Source: CAZKEW01 sp964558915
GTDB taxonomy: Bacteria; Acidobacteriota; Aminicenantia; Aminicenantales; UBA8522
Assembly (NCBI GenBank): GCA_964558915.1
Contig: CAZLFV010000001.1
Span: 80,918-144,917 of the forward strand
Reading direction: 5' to 3'
Length of the DNA stretch: 64,000 nucleotides
The notes below the pieces were generated by a model. The model saw only the letters and a program-made list of their open reading frames with translations, searched no databases and was not told the origin of the DNA. Position numbers and translations under genes: made by a program. Position 1 is the stretch's first letter, and each line of letters begins with the position of its first letter. Shown piece after piece: positions 52,404 to 61,976 of this stretch.

Positions 52404-52786
52404 GGTTGGAGCGGGCCGTAAGCCGAATTCTGTCTCCCGCTTGCGCGGGCAGCGGTTATTTGTCTCCCCTTTTGATTGCTCAAAAGGTCGAGCGACCGAC
52501 CCACCCCGTGGGACGGGCCATCCCAGAATGGGGCTCGTTTGGTCTTGCTCCGGATGGGGTTTGCCAAGCTCCTGATGTCGCCATCAAGACGGTGAGCTCT
52601 TGCCTCGCCTTTTCACCCTTGCCAAGAGAGAGTCTCCCCTCCCCTTCGGCGGTGTGTTTTCTGTGGCACTTTCCTCCGATCGCTCGGAGTCGCTGTTAGC
52701 GACCATCCTGCCCTGTGGAGTTCGGACTTTCCTCCCCGTTCTTCTCCACCGGAGAAGACGGAGCAACCGCCTCGCCCACTCCAACC
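52404..52786 (-). ncRNA. rnpB: RNase P RNA, bacterial type A
   Basis: The minus strand holds the catalytic RNA of RNase P. The 5' and 3' ends pair as P1 (GGTTGGAG with CTCCAACC). The universal core GAGGAAAGTCCGAACTCC is near the 5' end, GGAAAGTGCCACAGAAA follows, and ACAGAATTCGGCTTACGG is the 3' core. The length, 383 nt, fits type A. Short open frames on either strand here are by chance. Confidence 0.94.
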
Positions 52787-52793
52787 AATATCT

Positions 52794-52802
52794 TTATACC
52801 AT
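52794..52802 (-). promoter_or_regulatory. Extended -10 box of rnpB
   Basis: On the minus strand TGGTATAAA is an extended -10 (TGN plus TATAAA) placed 7 bp before the predicted RNA 5' end. No good -35 is seen. Confidence 0.5.
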
Positions 52803-52825
52803 AATCGGCTGATTATTTATATAGC

Positions 52826-54226
52826 CTAATTTTTTGCGTCCCCTTCGCCCACTCCCATTTTGATCTTTATTCCGTACTGAGCCAGTTTCTTGTACAAGTT
52901 GCTGCGCGGGGTGTCAATTTCCCTCGCTGTCTGGGAAATATTCCAATTGTTCTTCTCCAGCTTGGCCAAGATGAAGTCCTTCTCTGCCAGCTCCCGGAAA
53001 TCCTTAAGGGTTTTGATTTTGGCGCTATCAGGAAGGTCGGTTTTTATTTCTCCCCTAACCGGGCTGGGGAGGTGCTTTTTTTCGATGATTTCCGCATCGG
53101 TCATGATTATCAGGCGCTCGACCACATTTTTGAGCTCCCGGACGTTTCCATTCCAGGGATATGTCATCATCGCTTGGAGAGCGTCTTCAGAAAATTTTTT
53201 CGGTCTAAAGTTGTTTTCCTCGGCGAAGTTACGGCTGAGATACTCGACAAGGAGCGGGATATCCTCTTTCTTATCCCGGAGTGGCGGGGAATAGACTGGG
53301 ACAACGTTCAGCCGGAAGAAAAGGTCGTCGCGGAACTTTCCCTGGCTAATCTCCTGCTTGAGGTCTTTGTTTGTCGCCGCGATCACCCGGACATCGACCC
53401 TGCTAATCTTGTTCGAGCCGACTCTCTGAACCTCTCCTTCCTCGAGGACGCGAAGTACCTTGGATTGTGTTTTCAGGCTCATGTCGCCGACCTCATCCAA
53501 AAAAATTGTCCCTCCATCGGCCTGTTCGAATTTGCCGGACTTTCGCTCCGTGGCGCCGGTGAAGGCGCCTTTTTCATGGCCGAACAGCTCGCTCTCGATC
53601 AGCTCTTCCGGAATCGCTGCGCAATTAACCTGGACAAACGGCTCTTTCGCTCTGAGGCTGTGGCTATGGATGGCCCTGGCGATGAGCTCCTTTCCCGTGC
53701 CGCTTTCCCCGTAGATGAGCACCGTGGCGTTGGTCGGTGCCGTTTTGAGAATCTCTTTCCAGAGCTGCTTCATAGAGGGATGGTTGCCGACGAGCTCATA
53801 CTTTTTCTCTGCTTTTTTGCGCAGGTCCTGGCACTCCTGCCTCAGGATGTTCTGGTTGAGGGCGTTGCGGATGCTTAGCAGGACCCGGTCCCTGTGGAGA
53901 GGTTTCTCCAGGAACTCGAAGGCGCCCAGCTTTGTGGCTTCGACCGCCGCTTGGATTGTCCCCTGCCCCGAGATCATGATCACTTCCGGGGAATAGGGAC
54001 GCTTCTTCAGCTGGGCCAGGACCTCCAACCCGTCTTGGTCCGGCATTTTGATGTCCAAAAGGACAAGGTCTAGGTCGATCGTTTCCTCAATCAGGGCAAT
54101 AGCCTCAGGGCCTGAAGACGCTTCCAGGAACTGGTAACCTTCGTATTCCAGGATCATTTTGAGGGACTTGCGGATGTTTTCTTCATCATCCACAACGAGA
54201 ATTTTAGCTTTATGATGGCTTTTCAT
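52826..54226 (-). CDS. Sigma-54-dependent response regulator, NtrC family
   Basis: A 466-residue activator: REC domain (residues ~8-120, phosphoacceptor in LVLLDIKMPDQDG), AAA+ domain (~145-380; Walker A GESGTGKE, sigma-54 contact loop GAFTGA, Walker B GGTIFLDEVGDM, arginine finger region) and a Fis-type helix-turn-helix (ISQTAREIDTPRSNLYKKL). It activates genes read by RNA polymerase with sigma-54. No partner histidine kinase lies beside it, and I see no -24/-12 promoter in the adjoining spacer. Confidence 0.93.
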   Translation of the reverse strand: MKSHHKAKILVVDDEENIRKSLKMILEYEGYQFLEASSGPEAIALIEETIDLDLVLLDIKMPDQDGLEVLAQLKKRPYSPEVIMISGQGTIQAAVEATKLGAFEFLEKPLHRDRVLLSIRNALNQNILRQECQDLRKKAEKKYELVGNHPSMKQLWKEILKTAPTNATVLIYGESGTGKELIARAIHSHSLRAKEPFVQVNCAAIPEELIESELFGHEKGAFTGATERKSGKFEQADGGTIFLDEVGDMSLKTQSKVLRVLEEGEVQRVGSNKISRVDVRVIAATNKDLKQEISQGKFRDDLFFRLNVVPVYSPPLRDKKEDIPLLVEYLSRNFAEENNFRPKKFSEDALQAMMTYPWNGNVRELKNVVERLIIMTDAEIIEKKHLPSPVRGEIKTDLPDSAKIKTLKDFRELAEKDFILAKLEKNNWNISQTAREIDTPRSNLYKKLAQYGIKIKMGVGEGDAKN

Positions 54227-54553
54227 GACGGCCTCTGCGGAGCAATTCTATCACAGACTATTCGTTCCCGCCAGAGCAACAAAAAGAACCCTAATGACAG
54301 GATAAAAGGACTCTTTCTACAGGATAATGTATAATTCAAATAAGAGACCGCTCAGGAAGAAATTGATGATCACTGCCCGGCCGGAAAATAAACGACAAAC
54401 AAAAGCCCGCTTGGACGTTATCATCTCTCCTGCTTATGAGGAACCAGGATAAAGTAAAATAGAAAAAACGCAAAGAAAATGTAAACGCCGACTTGAAGCG
54501 ACCCTTGAAAACCCCTATCATGGAAGACGGTCGGTCGTGAGGAGCATGAGCTG
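54227..54553. other. 327-bp intergenic region between divergent genes
   Basis: It carries no supported gene. TTGAAG (54493-54498), 17 bp, TATCAT (54516-54521) is a plausible promoter for the M16 gene, 32 bp before its ATG. GTATAAT occurs near 54329 without a good -35. I found no sigma-54 element. Confidence 0.5.
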
Positions 54554-55912
54554 ATGAAAACGCAGTCCAGTCTTTTCCTTCTTTTCCTCGGCTTTGTGAT
54601 GTTAGGAAACAGTGCGCTCTATCCGGAGGAAGACAGCACCACTTTCAGACTCTCCAACGGACTGAGAGTCTGTCTCGTGGAAAAGAACAACGTTCCTTTG
54701 TGGAATGCCGTCGTGGGCGTCAACCTGGGCTCGAAGGATGAGACAGCGGAGACAAGCGGCCTGACTCATATTTTAGAGCACTATATACTTTTCCGCGGAA
54801 CAGAGCTCCGCTCAGGGACGGAGGTCAGCCGCGATATCAGGCGCCACGGCGCTTATTTCAATGCGCACACGGGCGAAGACCTGTCTCTATTCGAGATTTC
54901 AGTGCCCGCCGAGAAGGCTGCCTTCGCCCTCCGCAACCAAAAAGAAATCCTCTTCAATTTGAAGCTTGACCAAGCCGCCCTTGACCAGGAAAAGGAGGTC
55001 ATCCTTGAGGAGATCAGTCATTGGGAAGACAAACCCCAAAGATACGCCTTAGCCCTGCTTTATCAGAATCTTTTTAAAGGACATCCCTACGAGAACCCTA
55101 TCTTTGGAACGAAGGAGGTGATCCAGGGCATCACCGTGGAAAAAGTGGAGCAATTCTACAGGCGCTTTTTTACCCCTTCCAACTGTTCGCTGGCTGTTGT
55201 CGGTGATTTTGACCTGAACGAGATGGAGGAACAAGTCAGAACTGTTTTTGGAGAGGTCACAGGCGATCCCATGAAAAAGCCGACCTACACAGCGGCCAAG
55301 CCCCTTGAAAAAAGCGTGGACATCGCCGTGGAAATGGATGTCAACAAGGCTTACCTGGTCATCGGCGCTCTTGCACCTGACCACAGCAATCCTGATCAGT
55401 ATCCGGTCGAGGTGCTTACTGAAATCTTGGGACGGAGCATCAACCCGATGCTTTATTCCGCGCTCAGCGGAGACCGCAGGCTGGTCGAAACCGTCAACAT
55501 GGCTTATTACGTCCACAAGTATGGAGGCGCGGCTGTCATCTATCTCACTCTGGATCCGAAGAATATCGGGGCGGCCAAGCGTGAGGCCATCAGTTTTCTG
55601 CGGAAGGCAAAAAATCAGAACTTTTCGCCTGAAGATATTTACGGTGAAGAAAAGCTCAGGGCCTTTGATTTTTTGGGAGGAGCTAAAAATCAGATCCGCG
55701 GCAACGCTTATCGGTCCCAGGAAACAGGCCTGCTTGTCGCCAGCTCCCTGGCCAGTTTTATGCTCTTGACCGACGGGCCGATGGACACTCCCTACTTGGA
55801 GAGTATCGACAAAGTGAGTTCTACCGACCTCAGAGAGGCGGCCGGAAAATATTTTAGTAGAAGCGAGTATGTTTTTATCTCGATTATCCCGAAGAAAAAA
55901 AGCCAATCATAG
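54554..55912 (+). CDS. M16 zinc metallopeptidase, catalytic
   Basis: A 452-residue exported peptidase with signal peptide (first ~22 residues). The inverted zinc motif HXXEH is intact as HILEH in SGLTHILEHYILF, and the distal glutamate is in KEVILEEISHWEDKP. The C-terminal half is the M16_C domain. These enzymes form clam-like chambers that degrade small peptides and usually act with a non-catalytic partner, here the next gene 3 bp away. Confidence 0.9.
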   Translation: MKTQSSLFLLFLGFVMLGNSALYPEEDSTTFRLSNGLRVCLVEKNNVPLWNAVVGVNLGSKDETAETSGLTHILEHYILFRGTELRSGTEVSRDIRRHGAYFNAHTGEDLSLFEISVPAEKAAFALRNQKEILFNLKLDQAALDQEKEVILEEISHWEDKPQRYALALLYQNLFKGHPYENPIFGTKEVIQGITVEKVEQFYRRFFTPSNCSLAVVGDFDLNEMEEQVRTVFGEVTGDPMKKPTYTAAKPLEKSVDIAVEMDVNKAYLVIGALAPDHSNPDQYPVEVLTEILGRSINPMLYSALSGDRRLVETVNMAYYVHKYGGAAVIYLTLDPKNIGAAKREAISFLRKAKNQNFSPEDIYGEEKLRAFDFLGGAKNQIRGNAYRSQETGLLVASSLASFMLLTDGPMDTPYLESIDKVSSTDLREAAGKYFSRSEYVFISIIPKKKSQS

Positions 55913-55915
55913 CGG

Positions 55916-57244
55916 ATGGGAAAGGTGAGATTCATTCAAACAAAAAGCGTCCTCCGTGGCGTAGCTATCATCATGCTAATATCGGCTTGGGCCGCGCTGC
56001 TGGACCAGTCCTGGGCGCTTGCCGCCCAGAAAAACGTTTTGGAGAGTGGCCTGACCGTGATTCAAGAAAAAGACACTTCGTCGGCCACAACGTTCCTCGA
56101 AATTATCATACTAGGCGGTAAAAGAGCCGAGCCCCCGGGAAAAATGGGGCTGTCGTTTCTTACGGCGCGGCTTGCCATCGAAATACCGGATACGGACAAA
56201 GTTCAGGAGCTAATCGGTTTAGCCTCGCGGATTTCTGTGGCTTCCCGGGGTGATTATGCCCTGATCACCATAGAATGCCTCTCTTCAAATTTCGAGCCGA
56301 CCGTCAAGATCATTTCAAAAATTATTCTCGACCCCCTGTTTTCCGGACTGAGACTGGATGCCGTAAAAAAATACGAGAAGCATCAGAGCAAAATTGAACA
56401 GGACGATTCGGCCACCGTCGGCCACCTGGCCAATTTGCATGCTTTTTTCGCCAACACCGGATATGAAGGATCCATTTATGGCGATGAAAAGAGCCTTGAA
56501 GCGATCAAAATCAAGGACGTTAAGGATTTTTATAAAACATACTTCGCCGCCTCAAATATGATTTTCTCCTGGAGTTCCGACCTGCCAGAAGCGGCTGTTT
56601 TGGCTGTGGTCCAAAAATATTTTGCCGGGATTCCCCGCGGGAAGGCGGTTATTCTTGGCCCTCTGAGCCCAACTCTACAGGAAGAAAAAAAAGGATTTAT
56701 AGAGAGAGATACAAAACAGACCTTTATCTCCCTGTCATTTCCTGTTCCGGGAGCTTCCCGTCGATCCTATGCCCTTTCTTACTTTCTTGAGACTCTTCTG
56801 GGCAGAGGTCCCGGTTCTCTGTTATGGCCGCTCCGGTCAGAAAAACGACTGGCTTACAATGTCAATTGCCGGTTGACGCAGATGAAGGAGGGCGGGTTGC
56901 TTGAGGCATTTCTGGAGACGGACAATACAAAAAGGAGTCTCGCCCTTGAAGCATTGCAGAGGACGCTCATCGGGCTTTTTGAGCACGGCATTACCTCCGA
57001 AGAGCTCGAGGCGACGAAGACAATGGCCAAGGCGAATTTCCTCAGGACGAATGAGCCCAAATCTGCGCGGGCGACCACGCTTGGCACATTTGAGGCGCTT
57101 GGGTTGGGTTTTGGCTACTTTGGCGAATTGCTCTCCTTATTGGACGGCCTGGCTCTGGACGAGGTCAACGCCTATATCAAAGAAGTTATTCCTCCAGAAA
57201 AGGGATTTGAGCTCATCGTTGGGCCGAAGAACGACGGATCCTAA
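55916..57244 (+). CDS. M16 family non-catalytic partner
   Basis: A 442-residue protein with an N-terminal hydrophobic leader (residues ~15-35) and the M16 double-domain fold. At the zinc-motif position it reads GKMGLSFLTARLAIEI, without metal ligands. The C-terminal region has the binding-loop type string ARATTLGTFEALGLG. Immediately after the active M16 gene, it most likely makes the second half of the heterodimer. Confidence 0.83.
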   Translation: MGKVRFIQTKSVLRGVAIIMLISAWAALLDQSWALAAQKNVLESGLTVIQEKDTSSATTFLEIIILGGKRAEPPGKMGLSFLTARLAIEIPDTDKVQELIGLASRISVASRGDYALITIECLSSNFEPTVKIISKIILDPLFSGLRLDAVKKYEKHQSKIEQDDSATVGHLANLHAFFANTGYEGSIYGDEKSLEAIKIKDVKDFYKTYFAASNMIFSWSSDLPEAAVLAVVQKYFAGIPRGKAVILGPLSPTLQEEKKGFIERDTKQTFISLSFPVPGASRRSYALSYFLETLLGRGPGSLLWPLRSEKRLAYNVNCRLTQMKEGGLLEAFLETDNTKRSLALEALQRTLIGLFEHGITSEELEATKTMAKANFLRTNEPKSARATTLGTFEALGLGFGYFGELLSLLDGLALDEVNAYIKEVIPPEKGFELIVGPKNDGS

Positions 57245-57251
57245 GCCGGGG

Positions 57252-58136
57252 CTATTCTCCCTGGTTTTTCAGGGCCATTTCTTTGCGCAATAGTGCCGCG
57301 TACTCGACGACAAGAGCGATATCATTTCTGTTCCGGCCCAGGCTGGCCAGGATATCGGTTTGAGGCGTCTGCCAGTGGGAGCTCAACTCCAGATGGCCGA
57401 GGCGGACGGCTTCACCCCAGGAAGAGAAATCATCCCGGTACGTTGAGTCCCTCCAGTTCATGTTCTCTTCGAGAGGTTTCCCGAATTTTTGAATCAGGGC
57501 TTCCTTAATGACTTGATAGTCTTTCAGGTACGCATTTCTATCCAGCGAATTGTTCAAGAACGAAAATCTTGTCTGGACGAGCTTGTTGGCTGTGAACATA
57601 TATTCAATAGTGCAGTCCATGTTGATGACCTTTTGCTGGTATCTCATGATTTCCAGGCCTCTGCGTCTCTCCTGGTCGGACGGCTTGCCCTCCGATTCCA
57701 AGATCTGCTTTTTGCTCTGGCCCCAGGTCATCTCTTCAAATTTTCGGGGAACATAATTGACTTTTGTTCCCTCGGTTTCTTCAGCAATGATGACGGTCTT
57801 CAAGACATCATAAAGAGGCTCGACAGTTGAATCCAAGACATAGCCAGATTTGGTGACGCCTGTCTTTTCCGATTTATAGCAAACATAGTACCAGACCTTC
57901 TTCATTTTGCCTGAATAAAGAAGCGATAGAATCGTGCCCCTCCCGATCGTGTCCAGGACCGTGCTTTCTTCATCCGGTTTCATGAAGATATGGCTGTAAT
58001 CCGCCACGACTCGAAGTTTCTTTTCAAAACTCTCGAGAACTGCGGGCGCGACCCAGACGGATAGGACCAGAATAGTCAAAAAAAGTTTGGCTGCCCGAGT
58101 TGGTTTTTTAGGCATTTTCTTTCCTTTTGTCCCCAT
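57252..58136 (-). CDS. Secreted protein with SH3-like domain, unknown function
   Basis: A 294-residue protein with an N-terminal leader (KLFLTILVLSVWVAPAV). A bacterial SH3-like region follows (VVADYSHIFMKPDEESTVLDTIGRG type, residues ~42-105, including WYYVCYKSEKTGVTKSGYV). The C-terminal part, with EMTWGQSKKQILESEGKP, resembles small SH3-adjacent domains of other secreted proteins, but I do not recognise a function. It converges with the M16 partner gene. Confidence 0.72.
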   Translation of the reverse strand: MGTKGKKMPKKPTRAAKLFLTILVLSVWVAPAVLESFEKKLRVVADYSHIFMKPDEESTVLDTIGRGTILSLLYSGKMKKVWYYVCYKSEKTGVTKSGYVLDSTVEPLYDVLKTVIIAEETEGTKVNYVPRKFEEMTWGQSKKQILESEGKPSDQERRRGLEIMRYQQKVINMDCTIEYMFTANKLVQTRFSFLNNSLDRNAYLKDYQVIKEALIQKFGKPLEENMNWRDSTYRDDFSSWGEAVRLGHLELSSHWQTPQTDILASLGRNRNDIALVVEYAALLRKEMALKNQGE

Positions 58137-58293
58137 GATTTATAGACTTTGCTTACAGATTACATGTCCCTGCTCACAGAGACGCTTCTAGATTGGGCTT
58201 GGCAACATAGGGGGGCAATCCTCCAGAGGGGTGAATTGAGGTGGGATTTCTCTTCACCTCAAAAGATTAACCCTTGGATTGTGAAAAAAGCTC

Positions 58294-59235
58294 TCAGGCA
58301 AAGATTCCGGCCAGCTTGTTCAGACCTTCCCAGTCCCTGTCGACTTCCGCCTGGATTCGCTCAATCATCCAGGCGTTTTCCTCCTTGAAGAGGTGGCGGA
58401 AACGGCCCTGCGGTTTCAGCCATTCCGCAACGGGCTTTTTCTCTTTCGGCCTATAATTGATTTTATACTTCCCGTCATCGACTTCATAAAGAGGCCAGAC
58501 GCATGTATCGGCAGCGATCTGAGCGAGCTTGATACCCTGGGATTCCTCATATTTCCATTCGGTTGGACAGAGGCAGAGAACGTTCAGGAAGGCCGGCCCC
58601 TCCACCTCGAAGGCCCGCTGAGCCTTGTTGTACAAATCCTGCCAGCGGTGCGGGCTGGCCTGGGCCACATAAGGGATCTTATGGGCGATGAGGACTTGGG
58701 TCAGGTCTTTTCTCCGTTGGATCTTGCCGGGGCTTTTTAAACCTGACGGAGCAGTTGTCGCCGAAGCGCCCAGGGGCGTGGCCGAGGACCGCTGGCCTCC
58801 CGTGTTGGCGTAGACATTGTTGTCATAGCAGACATAAAAAATGTTGTGCCCTCGTTCGACGGCGCCCGAGAGCGCCTGGATTCCGATGTCATACGTCCCG
58901 CCGTCTCCACCTGTTCCGAGGAACTTGATTTTCTTATCAGCCGGGATTTTGCCCTTGTTTTTCAGCGCTTTAAACATGGCCTCAACGCCGGCAATGGTTG
59001 AGGCGGCGTTTTCAAAAGCGCTGTGAACCCACATGCAGTTCCAGGAAGTCCGGGGAAAGACGGTCGTGCACACCTCCAGACATCCCGTCGCGTTGGCCAC
59101 AACGATCGGGTCTTCGGTCGCTCTCAAAATGATCTTGAAAATGAGAGGAATCCCGCAGCCCAAGCACATGCCATGACCGGCGACGAGTCGGTCTTCCATC
59201 TGAGCCAGATCTTTAAGTTTGACTGCCATGTTCAT
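58294..59235 (-). CDS. porB: 2-oxoacid:ferredoxin oxidoreductase beta subunit (pyruvate synthase type)
   Basis: A 313-residue thiamine diphosphate subunit. GHGMCLGCGIP at the N-terminus, FLGTGGDGGTYDIGIQALSGA (cofactor-binding) and YVCYDNNVYANTGGQRS are hallmarks of PorB. It converts 2-oxoacids, most likely pyruvate, to acyl-CoA with reduction of ferredoxin. It is last in the order porG-porD-porA-porB. Confidence 0.92.
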   Translation of the reverse strand: MNMAVKLKDLAQMEDRLVAGHGMCLGCGIPLIFKIILRATEDPIVVANATGCLEVCTTVFPRTSWNCMWVHSAFENAASTIAGVEAMFKALKNKGKIPADKKIKFLGTGGDGGTYDIGIQALSGAVERGHNIFYVCYDNNVYANTGGQRSSATPLGASATTAPSGLKSPGKIQRRKDLTQVLIAHKIPYVAQASPHRWQDLYNKAQRAFEVEGPAFLNVLCLCPTEWKYEESQGIKLAQIAADTCVWPLYEVDDGKYKINYRPKEKKPVAEWLKPQGRFRHLFKEENAWMIERIQAEVDRDWEGLNKLAGIFA

Positions 59236-59260
59236 TACTCCTTTTGTGGGGAATCCTGCC

Positions 59261-60442
59261 TTACTCTCTCAAGTTGAGGTAGCCGAGCATCTGGTCGACT
59301 TTGCCGGTGACGCCAATCGTCTCGAGTGTCTTGGCGACGTCCTTGAAATGCTCGATCCTGATGTCTCGTCCGCCAAGTCCATAAACATGATTTACAACCT
59401 TGGGCCGGTCGTCGTAGTCATATAGCGCCGAGCGAATTTCAGTGAACAGCGGAGCGCCGAAAGCTCCCGGGGCCGAAGATCGGTCCAGGACAGCCACAGC
59501 CTTCATCCTTTTCAAGGCAGCCCCAATTTGTTCATGCGGAAAGGGCCGAAAAACTCGGGGCTTGAGCAGGCCGACGGGAAGGCCTTCGTTGCGGAGTTCG
59601 TCGACGGCATCCTTGCCGGTCCCGGCGGCCGAGCTCATGACCACAATAGCCAGCTCCGCATCGTCCATTCTGTATTCCTCAAAAAAGCCGTAGCTCCGGC
59701 CAAATGTCCTGCCGAATTCCCTGCCAACCTCCGAAATCACGTGGGGCGAATTCTCGATGCCTTCGATCTGGCTTCTCTTGTGCTCGAAATAATAGTCGGT
59801 GAAATCGATTGGGCCGACCGTGAATTTTCGGCTCGTATCCAGAAGCGGATAAGGGGGTTTGAATTCGCCGATGAATTTCTTGACGGCCGCGTCATCCTCG
59901 ACCTGGACAACCTCGGAAGAATGGCTGATGATAAATCCATCTAGGCCAACGAGCACAGGTGTCAGGACATCCGGATGCTCGCCGATGCGGAATGCCTGAA
60001 TGAAATTGTCGTAGGCTTCCTGACAGTTTTCTGAGTACAGCTGGATCCAGCCCGAATCCCGGGCACCCATGGTGTCGCTGTGGTCGCCGTGAATATTGAT
60101 CGGCGCGCTCAAAGCACGGTTGGCGATGGCAGCAACGATGGGCAGCCTCAGGCCGGCGGCGATATAAAGCATTTCCCACATGAGAGCCAATCCCTGGGAG
60201 GAGGTCGCTGTCATGACCCGTCCTCCGGCCGACGCGGCGCCGATGCAGACGCTCATGGCGCTGTGCTCGCTTTCTGGACAGACGAACTCGCCGCTGATCA
60301 GGCCGTCCGCCCGGAACTGGGCGATGGTCTCCACAATCGCCGTGGACGGAGTGATGGGATAGGCAGCAACGACGTCAGGGTCGATCTGCCTGGCTGCTTC
60401 GGCGATCGTTTGATTTCCGTTGAGAATCTTGAAGCTGCTCAT
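59261..60442 (-). CDS. porA: 2-oxoacid:ferredoxin oxidoreductase alpha subunit
   Basis: The ATG at 60442 (MSSFKILNGNQTIAEAARQ; 393 residues) is chosen because it overlaps the porD stop as ATGA; an upstream extension lies inside porD. Strings DVVAAYPITPSTAIVE, TATSSQGLALMWEMLY and NRALSAPINIHGDHSDTMGA are typical of pyruvate-type alpha subunits. It binds the substrate and part of the thiamine cofactor together with PorB. Confidence 0.92.
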   Translation of the reverse strand: MSSFKILNGNQTIAEAARQIDPDVVAAYPITPSTAIVETIAQFRADGLISGEFVCPESEHSAMSVCIGAASAGGRVMTATSSQGLALMWEMLYIAAGLRLPIVAAIANRALSAPINIHGDHSDTMGARDSGWIQLYSENCQEAYDNFIQAFRIGEHPDVLTPVLVGLDGFIISHSSEVVQVEDDAAVKKFIGEFKPPYPLLDTSRKFTVGPIDFTDYYFEHKRSQIEGIENSPHVISEVGREFGRTFGRSYGFFEEYRMDDAELAIVVMSSAAGTGKDAVDELRNEGLPVGLLKPRVFRPFPHEQIGAALKRMKAVAVLDRSSAPGAFGAPLFTEIRSALYDYDDRPKVVNHVYGLGGRDIRIEHFKDVAKTLETIGVTGKVDQMLGYLNLRE

Positions 60443-60753
60443 TTTTTCCTCTCTTCGACGAGCTGAGTTTCTTCCTTTACCATGACGATGGATTTGATCT
60501 TGGTGGGACATTCTTCAGCGCAGAGGCCGCAGCCGGTGCAATAATCATAATTAATGCCGGTCACTTTGCCGCCCTCGACCCGGATGGCAAAATGGGGACA
60601 ATAAAGCCAGCAGAAGAAGCACTGAATGCAGTGTTCCTCGATGAACTCGGGTTTGCGGCCCGAACGCCATGTCCCAGTCAGGTTGGAGATAGAATTTCCC
60701 GCCTGAGTGTTGACCGTTCCAATGGGGAGTTCTTTCCAGGTTTCTTTTTTCAT
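60439..60753 (-). CDS. porD: 2-oxoacid:ferredoxin oxidoreductase delta subunit
   Basis: A 104-residue ferredoxin-like subunit with two 4Fe-4S motifs, CIQCFFCWLYCPHFAI and CTGCGLCAEECPTKI, which pass electrons from the thiamine centre to ferredoxin. It overlaps porG and porA by 4 bp each. Confidence 0.93.
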   Translation of the reverse strand: MKKETWKELPIGTVNTQAGNSISNLTGTWRSGRKPEFIEEHCIQCFFCWLYCPHFAIRVEGGKVTGINYDYCTGCGLCAEECPTKIKSIVMVKEETQLVEERKK

Positions 60754-61325
60754 CCTTCCTTGACCTCCTTAAAGGCCCTGTCGATCGTCCGCAGGTTCAT
60801 CTCGACCACCTCCGGCCGCAATTTCTTGGCCAGGGATATTCTAATTTTTTCTTTGAACTTGTTGAGGTCCATCAACCCGAGGACCTTAACCAGCGCAGCG
60901 ACCAGCGGGACATTGGGAATGGCCCGCCCAAGCTCATCCCGGGCGATGGTATAAGCGTCCAGGGCATAAATCTTTTTTTTGCCCAGGGAGAGTCGTTCTC
61001 TGACCAAAGGGATGTTAAACGTCGTGTTCATGAGAAAGACGGCGTCGTCTTTCGCCCCATCACTGATGTCCACCAAGCCCAACAGGCTGGGGTCGGTGAC
61101 GACCACGATGTCAGGATAATAGACCTGGCTATGAGTGCGGATCGGCTTGTGACTGATGCGATTAAAAGCCAGAATCGGCGCTCCCCTCTTCTCGGCGCCG
61201 AACTCGGGAAAGGCCTGGACATATTTCCCCCGTTCGGAGGAGAGGACGTCCGCCAGAGTCACTGCCGCGGTCACGACGCCTTGACCGGCTCGTCCGTGCC
61301 AGCGAATCTCCATTGTTTCTTTCAT
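60750..61325 (-). CDS. porG: 2-oxoacid:ferredoxin oxidoreductase gamma subunit
   Basis: A 191-residue subunit beginning MKETMEIRWHGRAGQGVVTA, the GRAGQG motif of the gamma family, with AFPEFGAEKRGAPILAFNRIS. It is the first of the four overlapping por genes and lies 45 bp downstream of recR in the same direction. Confidence 0.93.
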   Translation of the reverse strand: MKETMEIRWHGRAGQGVVTAAVTLADVLSSERGKYVQAFPEFGAEKRGAPILAFNRISHKPIRTHSQVYYPDIVVVTDPSLLGLVDISDGAKDDAVFLMNTTFNIPLVRERLSLGKKKIYALDAYTIARDELGRAIPNVPLVAALVKVLGLMDLNKFKEKIRISLAKKLRPEVVEMNLRTIDRAFKEVKEG

Positions 61326-61370
61326 TGAACCTCCTCTTTATGAATGCGCGAATTTCCTGTCTTTTCAGGC

Positions 61371-61976
61371 TCACTCTTTAAGGTCTGTCCGACCTTCGAG
61401 AGCCTTTTTTATTGTGACTTGGTCAGCAAAATCAAGGTCTGAACCCACGGGCAGTCCCGTGGCCAGACGAGTCAATTTCAGGGAGAAGTTTTTCAGGATT
61501 TTGGCGACATAAAGAGCTGTCGCTTCTCCCTCTGCAGTGGGGTTGGTGGCGATAATAACCTCTTTGAAGCTGCCTTTTTCAACCCTCCGCACAAGCTTTT
61601 CCAGCTGGAGCTCATCAGGACCTATTCCCTTGAGCGGCGCCAGTGTTCCCAAGAGGACATGGTAGCGGCCGTTATAGATGCCCGTTTTCTCGATTGAAGA
61701 GATATTGTAGGGCTCCTCGACGATGCAAAGCACCTCGTTCGTCCGGCCTGAATCCGAGCACATCTGGCAAGGATCGATGTGGGTGATGTTATTGCAGACA
61801 GAACAATAAAAAATCTTCTTCTTGGCCTCGCGGATAGATTCGGCCAGCCGCTCTGCTTCTTCCTGCGGAAGGCCAAGAATATAGAAAGCAATGCGTTGCG
61901 CAGTTTTGGCCCCAATGCCGGGGATTTTTTTGAGTTCCTCGATGAGCTGGTGAAGAGGTTGAGCGTAATCGAACAT
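61371..61976 (-). CDS. recR: Recombination mediator RecR
   Basis: The 201-residue protein loads RecA at gaps with RecF/RecO. It contains the helix-hairpin-helix LKKIPGIGAKTAQRIAFYIL, a zinc finger CSVCNNITHIDPCQMC and a Toprim domain (LCIVEEPYNISSIEKTG, ATNPTAEGEATALYV). It overlaps the ybaB stop by one base. Confidence 0.95.
   Translation of the reverse strand: MFDYAQPLHQLIEELKKIPGIGAKTAQRIAFYILGLPQEEAERLAESIREAKKKIFYCSVCNNITHIDPCQMCSDSGRTNEVLCIVEEPYNISSIEKTGIYNGRYHVLLGTLAPLKGIGPDELQLEKLVRRVEKGSFKEVIIATNPTAEGEATALYVAKILKNFSLKLTRLATGLPVGSDLDFADQVTIKKALEGRTDLKE

Noticed and set aside
52340..52812. Short open frames over the RNase P RNA
   Set aside because: The sequence has all the conserved core elements of rnpB; the open frames are by chance.
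54336..54521. 61-codon open frame in the spacer upstream of the M16 pair
   Set aside because: No ribosome site, no family features and unlike neighbours in composition.
54227..54553. Sigma-54 promoter near the NtrC-type regulator
   Set aside because: No TGGCAC-N5-TTGC-like element was found on either strand; a sigma-70-like site fits better.
55049..55906. 285-codon open frame opposite the active M16 gene
   Set aside because: It is the antisense of a gene with an intact zinc motif and signal peptide; no family features of its own.
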